The position numbers and the translations under genes were made by a program. Source: JACKJP01 sp050186955 (GTDB lineage: Bacteria > Pseudomonadota > Alphaproteobacteria > Rhizobiales > Tepidamorphaceae). Taken from it: 18,061 bases of DNA. Shown here piece by piece: positions 1-5,829 of the stretch. Numbering within the stretch: position 1 is the stretch's first letter; the number at the start of each line of letters is the position of its first letter. Under the pieces are notes generated by a model that was not told the DNA's origin, made no database searches, and saw only the letters and a list, made by a program, of their open reading frames with translations. The DNA lies in NCBI GenBank assembly GCA_050186955.1, contig JBFWXZ010000049.1, forward strand, positions 1 to 18,061, given 5' to 3'.

Positions 1-558
1 ATCTCCGGCCTCGTCGCCGCCGGCGGCCTCGCCGCCGCCATGTCGACCGCCGACGGTCTGCTGCTCGCCATCGCCAACGCGCTGTCGCATGATCTGTACT
101 ACAAGATCATCGACCCGAAGGCGGATACGCGTAAGCGGCTCATCGTCGCCCGCATCCTGCTGATCTTCATCGGCGCGGCAGGCGCCGGCGTCGCGGCGCT
201 CAAGCTCACCGGCATTCTCGGCGCGGTGGCCTGGGCCTTCGACTTCGCCTGCTCCGGCCTCTTCTTCCCGCTCGTCCTCGGCGTGTGGTGGAAGCGGGCC
301 AATGCGGCCGGTGCGGTCGCCGGCATGATCGGCGGCTTCGCCATCGGCACCTGGTACCTGTACATGGTCTATGCCGGCGGCATGACGCCGTGGTTCGGCA
401 TCGACCACATCAGGTTCGGCATCATCGGCATGCCGGCCAGCCTGATCTGCATGGTGGTGGTGTCGCTGCTGACGCCCGCGCCGTCCAAGGAGATCCAGGA
501 CATGGTCGACGAAACCCGCATTCCGTCGGGCGCGTCGATCCTCGGCGCGGCCCACTAG
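1..558 (+). CDS. Na+/solute symporter, VC_2705-like (SSS family), 3' part only
   Basis: This is the C-terminal 185 residues of a sodium:solute symporter; the reading frame is open from base 1, so the gene begins outside the window. The segment MSTADGLLLAIANALSHDLY followed by a KADTRKRL loop is characteristic of the VC_2705-like branch of the SSS (SLC5) family, relatives of the acetate permease ActP. Hydrophobic segments follow at about residues 59-76, 81-99, 108-125 and 138-156 of the visible part, with a short polar tail. The substrate is not readable from this fragment; small carboxylates such as acetate are the usual inference for this branch, and the CrbR-like response regulator at 1011-1691 fits that. 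A strong intrinsic terminator lies 30 bases after the stop. In related genomes a small DUF4212-type subunit often sits upstream, but that would lie outside this window. Confidence 0.88.
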   Translation: MSGLVAAGGLAAAMSTADGLLLAIANALSHDLYYKIIDPKADTRKRLIVARILLIFIGAAGAGVAALKLTGILGAVAWAFDFACSGLFFPLVLGVWWKRANAAGAVAGMIGGFAIGTWYLYMVYAGGMTPWFGIDHIRFGIIGMPASLICMVVVSLLTPAPSKEIQDMVDETRIPSGASILGAAH

Positions 559-588
559 CGCCGGCGGGATTTCCGCAAGACAATCGGG

Positions 589-615
589 GGGCGGGGCTTC
601 GGCCCCGCCCTTTTT
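589..615 (+). terminator. Rho-independent terminator of the symporter gene
   Basis: A perfect 9-bp GC stem (589-597 with 602-610) closes a TTCG tetraloop of the stable C(UUCG)G type and is followed at once by five T residues (611-615). It lies 30 bases past the symporter stop and is the only canonical intrinsic terminator I found in the window. Confidence 0.93.
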
Positions 616-637
616 CTCGTCCGGGGGAAGCAATCGC

Positions 638-1000
638 TTGGAACACCTGCTGACCATTCACCCGATCTGGGTGCTGGCGATCGACTATGTGCTCGGCCTC
701 GTCATGTGGACGCTGATCGGGCGCGCGGCGATGAACCTCTTCCTGCCCGAGGACTCGCCGTTCTTCTTCATGCGCTTCTTCGTCAAGGCGACGAACCCGC
801 TCCTGCGGATCTTCAAGCCGATCACGCCGTCCTTCCTCGTCGAGCCGCTGGTGCCGCTCTACGTGGCGTGGTTCATCTTCATGTTCCGCTTCTACCTGAT
901 GCCGTGGCTGCTCGGCTATTCGGTCATGGGCATGCTGTCCTTCCCGCTGGAAAGCGACATCGCCCAGGGCATCTACGAGATGTTCACGCCGCGGCCCTGA
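638..1000 (+). CDS. Small membrane protein, YggT-like
   Basis: A 120-residue, strongly hydrophobic protein. The stretch around residues 51-66 (ATNPLLRIFKPITPSF) followed by a long hydrophobic segment resembles the NPLLRP...I-P core of the YggT family of small inner-membrane proteins; the match is partial, so 'YggT-like' is inference. I see about three membrane segments (residues 10-30, 67-88 and 88-105). The start is TTG at 638, supported by GGGGGAAG at 623-630 with a 7-base gap; the next in-frame candidates would cut into the first membrane segment. The gene begins only 22 bases after the T-run of the preceding terminator and has no obvious promoter of its own, so it may be expressed by read-through or from a promoter overlapping the terminator. 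It converges on the response regulator gene with a 10-base gap. Function unknown. Confidence 0.75.
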   Translation: MEHLLTIHPIWVLAIDYVLGLVMWTLIGRAAMNLFLPEDSPFFFMRFFVKATNPLLRIFKPITPSFLVEPLVPLYVAWFIFMFRFYLMPWLLGYSVMGMLSFPLESDIAQGIYEMFTPRP

Positions 1001-1010
1001 GCCGCTCCGC

Positions 1011-1691
1011 CTATTCCTGCAGCGGGACGCCGTGCTCGGCGTCGATCCGGCTCGCCGCGATGACCGCCTGGGTGCGGCTGTCGACCCCGAGCTTCTGCAG
1101 GATGGCCGAGACATGCGCCTTGACGGTCGCTTCCGAGATCCCGAGCTCGAAGGCGATCTGCTTGTTGAGCAGTCCCTCGCGCAGCATGATCAGCACGCGG
1201 ACCTGCTGCGGCGTGAGCGTCGCCAGCCGCTGCGCCAGGTCGGTCTGCTCCGATTCCGCCTCGACATAGAGCTGTATTCCCTCCGGCACCCACAGATCGC
1301 CATCGAGAACGCTGGCGATCACGGTCCCGATGGCCTCCCGCGACAGGCTCTTGGGGATGAAGCCCGAGGCGCCGAGCTCGACCGAGCGGCGGATCGTCGC
1401 CGGCTCCTCATGCGCCGAGACGACGACGAGCGGGACGCTCGAATACTGCGCCCGGATATAGGCCAGCCCCGAGAGGTAGTTCATGCCCGGCATGTTGAGG
1501 TCGATGAGCACGAGGTCGATGTCGTCATTGGCGTCGAGCACGCCGCTGAGCTCGTCGAGCGTGCCGGCTTCCATGACCGTGGCGCCCGGAAAGTGCTGGG
1601 CGACGGCGCCCGTCAGCGCGCCGCGAAAGAGCGGGTGGTCGTCCGCGACCACGAATTTCTGCCGCTCCGCGGCTGCTGCGCCGTCCTTCAT
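1011..1691 (-). CDS. NarL/LuxR-family response regulator, CrbR/AgmR (ErbR)-like
   Basis: A 226-residue two-component response regulator. The receiver domain (about residues 12-130) has the acidic pair D17-D18, the phosphoacceptor D64 in LIDLNMPGM, S92 and K114 in GFIPKS. A LuxR-type HTH (about 158-222) contains NKQIAFELGISEATVKAHVS. The LNMPGM and KAHVSAIL-KL blocks and overall length resemble the AgmR/ErbR/CrbR group, which in other Proteobacteria pairs with an SLC5-linked sensor kinase (CrbS/MxtR) to control acetate or alcohol use. The adjacent symporter fits that reading. No kinase gene is visible in this window. I chose ATG 1691 over an in-frame start at 1742 because GGGGAG lies just upstream of it and because a plausible promoter (1715-1744) would sit inside the longer reading frame. 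Family is certain; the acetate role is inference. Confidence 0.93.
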   Translation of the reverse strand: MKDGAAAAERQKFVVADDHPLFRGALTGAVAQHFPGATVMEAGTLDELSGVLDANDDIDLVLIDLNMPGMNYLSGLAYIRAQYSSVPLVVVSAHEEPATIRRSVELGASGFIPKSLSREAIGTVIASVLDGDLWVPEGIQLYVEAESEQTDLAQRLATLTPQQVRVLIMLREGLLNKQIAFELGISEATVKAHVSAILQKLGVDSRTQAVIAASRIDAEHGVPLQE

Positions 1692-1714
1692 GACGTTTCT
1701 CCCCGTATCGGTTG

Positions 1715-1744
1715 AGAATATCGGCGCGGGCGGGCCTTTCACAA
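1715..1744 (-). promoter_or_regulatory. Putative promoter of the response regulator gene
   Basis: On the minus strand TTGTGA (1744-1739) and TATTCT (1720-1715) are separated by 18 bases; each matches 4 of 6 consensus bases. Transcription would begin about 15 bases before the ATG at 1691, leaving room for the GGGGAG ribosome binding site. This is a sequence match only. Confidence 0.4.
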
Positions 1745-1858
1745 GCCGCTCGCGACATCCGGTCGCTGGCCTTTGAGTCTATCGGCGCAAGGAAACCTTA
1801 AGCCGCCGGCGTTACACCGGTCGCTGCCCCGCGTAGCGTTTCAGGGTGAGGTGACGAC

Positions 1859-2197
1859 GTGTTCGATCCGCATAGCGAAGAAGCCGTGTCCGCGATGGCC
1901 GTTTTCGGCGGCGCCTGTTTCGTGGTCTTCCTGATCATGTCCGGTCTGAGCGACGACCCGCTGGGCGCCTGCAAGGCGGGCGGGCTCCTGACACTCGCGC
2001 TCACCGTGCTGTTGCTGGCGACGGCGCCGGGCGAGGGGAACGGCGTCAGGCGCATCGCCCATGCCGCCCGCCTCATCGCCGGGCGCGGCGAGGCGGTCAG
2101 GGCCGAGGAGACGCCGCGCATCTGGTGCGCCTCGTGGATGGCCGCGCTTTCCGCCGGCCTGTGGGCGCTGGCCGCCCTGATCCCGGCCGGCGGCTGA
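1859..2197 (+). CDS. Small three-helix membrane protein, tandem paralogue 1
   Basis: A 112-residue protein I cannot assign to a named family. It begins with GTG at 1859 behind a GAGGTGA ribosome binding site. Three hydrophobic segments are visible at residues 12-30, 40-55 and 91-109, with a short basic stretch between the second and third (residues 61-81), so it is probably an inner-membrane protein. It carries GLSDDPL at residues 29-35, then A37, K39 and G41, at the same residue numbers as in the protein encoded at 2288-2674; the two look like an old tandem duplication. It is divergent from the response regulator gene. The 3' neighbour starts 90 bases downstream on the same strand, so the two are probably co-transcribed. 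No catalytic motif is visible. Confidence 0.72.
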   Translation: MFDPHSEEAVSAMAVFGGACFVVFLIMSGLSDDPLGACKAGGLLTLALTVLLLATAPGEGNGVRRIAHAARLIAGRGEAVRAEETPRIWCASWMAALSAGLWALAALIPAGG

Positions 2198-2230
2198 CCG
2201 GAACAGCATTCCGCTTCACCGCGTTGTGAT

Positions 2231-2283
2231 TTTGCCGGTTCGTCGCGCTCCGGCAGACTTGCGCGGTCCTCTGCCGGAGGAAG
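2231..2283 (+). promoter_or_regulatory. Leader with two competing hairpins; one sequesters the ribosome binding site
   Basis: Bases 2248-2257 (CTCCGGCAGA) are perfectly complementary to 2270-2279 (TCTGCCGGAG), a 10-bp stem with a 12-base loop. Its 3' arm includes the GGAG of the GGAGGAAG ribosome binding site at 2276-2283 for the GTG start at 2288. The same central segment can instead pair with 2231-2238 (TTTGCCGG with 2250-2257, 8 pairs including one G-U). The two helices exclude each other. Structure is by base complementarity only; whether it regulates translation is inference. Confidence 0.5.
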
Positions 2284-2287
2284 TGAA

Positions 2288-2674
2288 GTGGAACATCTGG
2301 ACCGTCTGGCCCACCTCTCCGTCGGCCGCGCCTGCGGCTTCGCCGGTCTCGGCATCTTCTGCCTGATGATGGGGTTGAGCTTCGATCCGCTTCTGGCCCT
2401 CAAGGTCGGGGCCATCTGCGCCACCGTCGTCGCCGGCGTCCTGCTGTTCAAATCCTGGCGCACCGCCTATGCCGACCACCGCAACACCGAGCTCTGGCTG
2501 ATGCTGGAGGACGAGGAGCGCCCGCCCGAGCGCTATGCCCAGCGCGTCACCGCCAACGCCCTGCGCGACGCCTATCTGGAATTCGCCGAGGCATCGGCGG
2601 GCTTCGCGGTCTTCTTCTGGGCCTCCGCCGTGGTGCTCTGGCTCGCCGGGGTCGAGCCCTACAAGGTCGCCTGA
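2288..2674 (+). CDS. Small three-helix membrane protein, tandem paralogue 2
   Basis: A 128-residue protein with hydrophobic segments at residues 14-31, 38-54 and 104-121 and a charged middle loop (56-100, including EDEERPPERY). GLSFDPL at residues 29-35, then A37, K39 and G41, align column for column with the preceding protein, and both end in a tryptophan-containing hydrophobic helix, so they are probably diverged paralogues; this copy has a longer central loop. The start is GTG 2288 with a strong GGAGGAAG ribosome binding site at 2276-2283, part of which lies in a predicted hairpin (2248-2279). The gene probably shares a transcript with the upstream copy. I recognise no named family and no catalytic motif. 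Confidence 0.78.
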   Translation: MEHLDRLAHLSVGRACGFAGLGIFCLMMGLSFDPLLALKVGAICATVVAGVLLFKSWRTAYADHRNTELWLMLEDEERPPERYAQRVTANALRDAYLEFAEASAGFAVFFWASAVVLWLAGVEPYKVA

Positions 2675-2761
2675 TACGGCGTCGCCGCCGTCGCGGCGCT
2701 GGACCTTCGCCGGCGCCTGCGCGAAACTGCCGGTCCCGCCATTCGTCCGACAGTTCCTCCC

Positions 2762-3721
2762 ATGACCGATATCACGAAGCCTCCCGCCTGCTTCGATCCC
2801 GCCAACATTCCCGCCGACACCGCGGCCTGCGGGCGCGAGATCGTCGCCCGGCTGACCGCGGCCGCCGACATGTGGTCGGTAGCCCCGCAGACCGTCCGCG
2901 ACCTTCGCGCCGCCGGCAAGGGCACCTTCCCGCTGCCGCCGAGATCGCCGCGCGCCGAGACGCTGCGGATCGACGGGCCGCACGGTCCGGTGGCGCTGCG
3001 CGTCATCGCGCCCGACAATCCGCGCGGCGCCTTCCTCCACATACACGGCGGCGGCTGGGTGCTCGGCGCCGCCGACCAGCAGGACGACCGGCTGGAGCGC
3101 CTCGCCGGCAATTGCGGCCTCGCCGTCGTCAGCGTCGAATACCGGCTGGCGCCCGAATTCCCCTATCCGCAGGGGCCCGACGATTGCGAGGCGGCGGCGC
3201 TCTGGCTGGTCGGCGAGGGCGCGCGCCACTTCGCCACCTCGAAATTCTTCATCGGCGGCGAATCCGCCGGCGCCCATCTGTCGGTCGTCGCCATGCTCCG
3301 ATTGCGCGACCGCCACGGCCTGACGCCGTTCGCGGGGGCCAATCTGGTCGCCGGCTGCTACGACCTGGCGATGACGCCGAGCGTGCGCAACTGGGGCGAC
3401 GAGAAGCTCGTCCTCTGCACCCGCGACATCGAGAACTTCGTCGGCCGTTTCCTGTGCGCCGGCGGCGATACCGCCGATCCCGACATCTCGCCGATCCACG
3501 CCGATCTCCGCGGCCTGCCGCCCGCCTTCTTCACTGTCGGCACCAGCGACCTGCTCCTCGACGACAGCCTGTTCATGCACCAGCGCTGGCTCGCCGCCGG
3601 CAATGACGCGGAACTCGCGGTCTATCCCGGCGGGATGCACGTCTTCACCGGCTTTCCGGAACTGGATCAGGCGCAGGACGCGCTCGCCCGCGCCGAGGCC
3701 TTCATCGGGGGATTGCTGTGA
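2762..3721 (+). CDS. Alpha/beta hydrolase, hormone-sensitive lipase (HSL, alpha/beta-hydrolase_3) type esterase
   Basis: A 319-residue carboxylesterase/lipase-like enzyme. The oxyanion-hole motif HGGG is at residues 95-98, the nucleophile elbow GESAG puts the catalytic serine at S168, and the expected acid and base are D263 (GTSDLLLDD) and H293 (GGMHVF). Order and spacing match the HSL family of about 300-320 residues. No signal peptide is visible, so it is probably cytoplasmic, acting on short- or medium-chain acyl esters; the exact substrate is unknown. The ATG at 2762 is the most upstream start in frame and fits the family's N-terminal extension, but no Shine-Dalgarno sequence precedes it, which is unusual beside its neighbours. 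It overlaps the thioesterase gene by four bases, suggesting a shared role in ester or acyl-CoA turnover. Confidence 0.92.
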   Translation: MTDITKPPACFDPANIPADTAACGREIVARLTAAADMWSVAPQTVRDLRAAGKGTFPLPPRSPRAETLRIDGPHGPVALRVIAPDNPRGAFLHIHGGGWVLGAADQQDDRLERLAGNCGLAVVSVEYRLAPEFPYPQGPDDCEAAALWLVGEGARHFATSKFFIGGESAGAHLSVVAMLRLRDRHGLTPFAGANLVAGCYDLAMTPSVRNWGDEKLVLCTRDIENFVGRFLCAGGDTADPDISPIHADLRGLPPAFFTVGTSDLLLDDSLFMHQRWLAAGNDAELAVYPGGMHVFTGFPELDQAQDALARAEAFIGGLL

Positions 3722-4518
3722 GGGGCCCGCCGGAGACGCTTCGCACCGCCGTGGACACCTGGCAGTGCGACTACAACAACCACCTCAATGTCCAGTTTTA
3801 TTTCGGCTTCTTCGATGAGGCGGCCGCCTTCTTCGCCGTGGCGGAGGACCGCGCCCCGGTCGAGCACGCGACGCGCCACGTCCGCTACCACGCGGAACTG
3901 GCGAGCGGCGACGCGGTCTCGGTGACGTCGGAGCGCATCGGCGATCACGCCGTCGTCCATCGCCTGTGGGCGGCCGACACCGGCAGGCTTTCGGCGACGG
4001 CGCTCGATACCTTCGGCGCCGGGCTCGACGGCGTGCCCGAGGAGGCGGCGCCGCGCAGCCTGCCGGCCGCGCCGGCGGGGCCCGACACGATGGATGACCG
4101 GCTGGCGGAGGGCCGGGCGGTCGTCTCCTGCATGTCGGTTGTCGAGGTCGGCCATTGCGATGCGCGCGGCATGACCGACCGCTGGCACATCGCCCGCTTC
4201 TCCAGCGCCGCGCCGACCATGTGGGCCTTCGCCGGCTTCGGCAAGGACGTGCAGCGCGAGCGCGGGCTGGGAACGGTGGCTGTGGAGATGAAGCTGACGC
4301 CGATCAGGCGTCCGCGCCCCGGCGACCTGCTGGTCAACGTGACCGCGCCCGTCGCCCATGCCCGCAAGACGGTGACTTTCCGTCACGCCCTCGTCGACCG
4401 GCGCACCGGCGCGGTGGCGGCGATGGGGGAGGTCACGGCGCTGCTGATGGACCTGAAGGCGCGCCGCGCCGTCGACCTGCCGCTCGACAGGCTGGCCTTC
4501 ACGCCGGACGGAGCCTAG
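3718..4518 (+). CDS. Double-hotdog acyl-CoA thioesterase family protein
   Basis: A 266-residue protein built as two hotdog (4HBT-like) halves. The first has DTWQCDYNNHLNVQFYFGFF, with D18/N21/H22/N24 in the place of the D-x-x-GHxNN signature of hotdog thioesterases. The second half contains EVGHCDARGMTDRWHIARF (H146, D148) and a matching core. Such proteins hydrolyse acyl-CoA thioesters in the cytoplasm; betainyl-CoA and related thioesterases have a similar two-domain layout, but the substrate here is not evident. The GTG start at 3718 overlaps the hydrolase stop (GTGA), with GGGGGA a few bases upstream, so translation is probably coupled to the hydrolase. Its stop is only 2 bases from the stop of the convergent gene at 4521. 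Confidence 0.82.
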   Translation: MRGPPETLRTAVDTWQCDYNNHLNVQFYFGFFDEAAAFFAVAEDRAPVEHATRHVRYHAELASGDAVSVTSERIGDHAVVHRLWAADTGRLSATALDTFGAGLDGVPEEAAPRSLPAAPAGPDTMDDRLAEGRAVVSCMSVVEVGHCDARGMTDRWHIARFSSAAPTMWAFAGFGKDVQRERGLGTVAVEMKLTPIRRPRPGDLLVNVTAPVAHARKTVTFRHALVDRRTGAVAAMGEVTALLMDLKARRAVDLPLDRLAFTPDGA

Positions 4519-4520
4519 CT

Positions 4521-5003
4521 CTAGCTCCTTTCGCGATAGGCGCTCTCGATGTCGTCCTTGACGTCCTTCATGATGTCGATGAAGCGGCGGACCATATATT
4601 CGAAGCCGTCCATCGCCTTATCGATCTCGTCGCGCTCCTTCTCGCTGAGCTTGTCGCCGTCGCTCTTCGGTTGCGGCTTCTCCGCTTCCGGCTTGCTGCC
4701 GGTTGCGGCGAGCTGCTCGGCGAGCGCGTCGCGCTCCTGCTCGAGCGTCTCGATCCGCTCGTTGAGGCGCGTCAGTTCGTCCTCGTAGGCGCTCCGGTCG
4801 TCGGGCAGCAGGCGGCACGACCACGCGCCGTCCGCCTCCTTGCAGAGCGAGGCGCGGCCGGTCTCCCGGTCGACGCGGAAATAACCCTCGTCGGTGCGCT
4901 GCAACTGGTAGCGTCCGTTCTCCGCCGGCGGGCTGAGGCTCGCCGCCCAGGCGGCGGGCGTGACGGTCAGCGCCGCGACGGCGGCGATGGCAAGGTGGCG
5001 CAT
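4521..5003 (-). CDS. Secreted/periplasmic coiled-coil protein of unknown function
   Basis: A 160-residue protein with a clear Sec signal peptide (MRHL, hydrophobic core, AWA-AS cleavage about residue 20). The mature N-terminus (29-66) reads GRYQLQRTDEGYFRVDRETG with two cysteines, C54 and C63, around GAWSC, suggesting a small disulphide-bonded beta domain. A heptad-like coiled coil follows at 71-100, then a charged linker and an amphipathic C-terminal helix (124-157). I recall this arrangement from conserved alphaproteobacterial hypothetical proteins but know no function. The ATG at 5003 is preceded by GGGAGAGG. Its leader carries three alternately pairing segments (5042-5075). It lies downstream of the isomerase gene on the same strand and may be the last gene of that transcript or have its own promoter. 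Confidence 0.8.
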   Translation of the reverse strand: MRHLAIAAVAALTVTPAAWAASLSPPAENGRYQLQRTDEGYFRVDRETGRASLCKEADGAWSCRLLPDDRSAYEDELTRLNERIETLEQERDALAEQLAATGSKPEAEKPQPKSDGDKLSEKERDEIDKAMDGFEYMVRRFIDIMKDVKDDIESAYRERS

Positions 5004-5041
5004 GGGAAATCCTCTCCCTGTCGGAAAGCCGCGCTGCTTCT

Positions 5042-5075
5042 CGCCATCAATATAGGATGGCGGCGGATCGCCATC
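5042..5075 (-). promoter_or_regulatory. Three-arm hairpin region between the isomerase and secreted-protein genes
   Basis: GATGGCG at 5056-5062 can pair perfectly with CGCCATC at 5069-5075 (6-base loop) or with CGCCATC at 5042-5048 (7-base loop), so two 7-bp hairpins compete. The region begins 15 bases past the isomerase stop. On the minus strand the loop between arms reads CTATATT; TATATT (5054-5049) matches a -10 box in 5 of 6 positions, though no good -35 is seen. It could be a weak terminator, a leader structure or a promoter for the gene at 5003. Confidence 0.35.
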
Positions 5076-5090
5076 GAGTCCGGGCCTGCT

Positions 5091-5705
5091 TTAGGGGCGA
5101 TACGCCGCGCGCCCTGACGACAGGGCGTCGGCCAGCAGGTCCAGCCTGTCCTGCCCCCAGAAGGGCTCGCCGTTCAGCACATAGCAGGGCGAGCCGATGA
5201 TCTCGTAGCGGATCGCGTCGTCGCGGTTCTTGTCGTATTCGGCGAGAATGCCGTCCGATTTCGCCTTCTGCACGATCTTGGCGCCGTCGAAGCCTGCCTT
5301 TGTCGCGAGGCCGGCCACGACCGTCTCGTCGGAAACGTCGAGATCGTCCGCCCACACGGCCCGGAAGGCGAGACGGGCATAGTCGCCGGGATTGCCGCCG
5401 GCGGCCTGTATCGCGATCGCCGCGCAATCGGCGAGGCCGGGATTCACCGGGAAATAGGCCGGCTTGAGGTTGAGCCTGGCGCCGCGCTTCTCGCGCCAGC
5501 GCTGCAACTCGATCAGCCGGTAGTTCTGGCGCGCCGGATGCCGCTTGCCGAGCGGCAGGCCGCCGGAATTCTCGAATACCGGTCCGAGATTGACCGGCCG
5601 GTAGCGCACCGCCACGTCATGCGCGCCGGCGATGGCCAGAAAGGCGTCGTGGCCCAGATAGGCCCACGGGCTGATGGTCGTGTAGAAATAGTCGATCGTC
5701 GCCAT
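5091..5705 (-). CDS. 2-hydroxychromene-2-carboxylate isomerase family protein (DsbA-like/kappa-GST fold)
   Basis: A 204-residue thioredoxin-fold protein of the HCCA isomerase/kappa-class GST group. The N-terminal SPWAYLG (S12) is the family's active-site region, where serine replaces the DsbA cysteine and activates glutathione. Downstream are RQNYRLIELQRW (residues 59-70), the VWADDLDVSDETV block (118-130) and GSPCYVLNGEPFWGQDRLD (171-189), all in the expected order; about 200 residues is the usual length. The founding enzyme, NahD, acts in naphthalene breakdown, but no other aromatic-degradation gene is present here. The gene follows the beta-oxidation operon, so a role in handling unusual CoA or aromatic acids, or general glutathione-dependent detoxification, is equally possible. 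The ATG at 5705 has GAGGGGGGA upstream. The gap to the fadJ-like gene is 124 bases. Confidence 0.88.
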   Translation of the reverse strand: MATIDYFYTTISPWAYLGHDAFLAIAGAHDVAVRYRPVNLGPVFENSGGLPLGKRHPARQNYRLIELQRWREKRGARLNLKPAYFPVNPGLADCAAIAIQAAGGNPGDYARLAFRAVWADDLDVSDETVVAGLATKAGFDGAKIVQKAKSDGILAEYDKNRDDAIRYEIIGSPCYVLNGEPFWGQDRLDLLADALSSGRAAYRP

Positions 5706-5771
5706 ATCGTCCCCCCTCGCGGCATCGATCCACGGGCAGCGCCGCGCCGGCCCGTCGCCGGATGCGGCCCA

Positions 5772-5799
5772 CGGGAGCAGCGCTCCCGCGGTTCGAACC
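5772..5799 (-). other. Hairpin and palindrome after the beta-oxidation operon
   Basis: A perfect 7-bp stem (5772-5778 with 5782-5788, 3-base loop) lies next to the 10-base palindrome GGTTCGAACC (5790-5799), in the 124-base gap after the fadJ-like stop. There is no T-run on either strand, so it is not a canonical terminator. It may stabilise the 3' end of the operon mRNA or mark a weak operon boundary. Confidence 0.35.
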
Positions 5800-5829
5800 C
5801 TTGCCGGGCAGGCGGGCGGCGAGGCGTCC

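Noticed and set aside
1692..1742. Longer N-terminus of the response regulator starting at 1742
   Set aside because: The extra 17 residues are not part of a receiver domain, and the region holds the better ribosome binding site and a plausible promoter for the start at 1691.
2199..2213. 5-bp inverted repeat CGGAA/TTCCG after the first small membrane-protein gene
   Set aside because: The stem is too short and no T-run follows, so a terminator call is not supported.
2216..3640. 474-codon open frame on the minus strand opposite the membrane-protein and esterase genes
   Set aside because: It overlaps an esterase with an intact catalytic triad on the other strand and has shadow-type composition.
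5786..5805. GGTTCGAACC resembling a tRNA T-arm
   Set aside because: The 5-bp T-stem does not form around the TTCGA loop, and no acceptor, D or anticodon arms are found on either strand.
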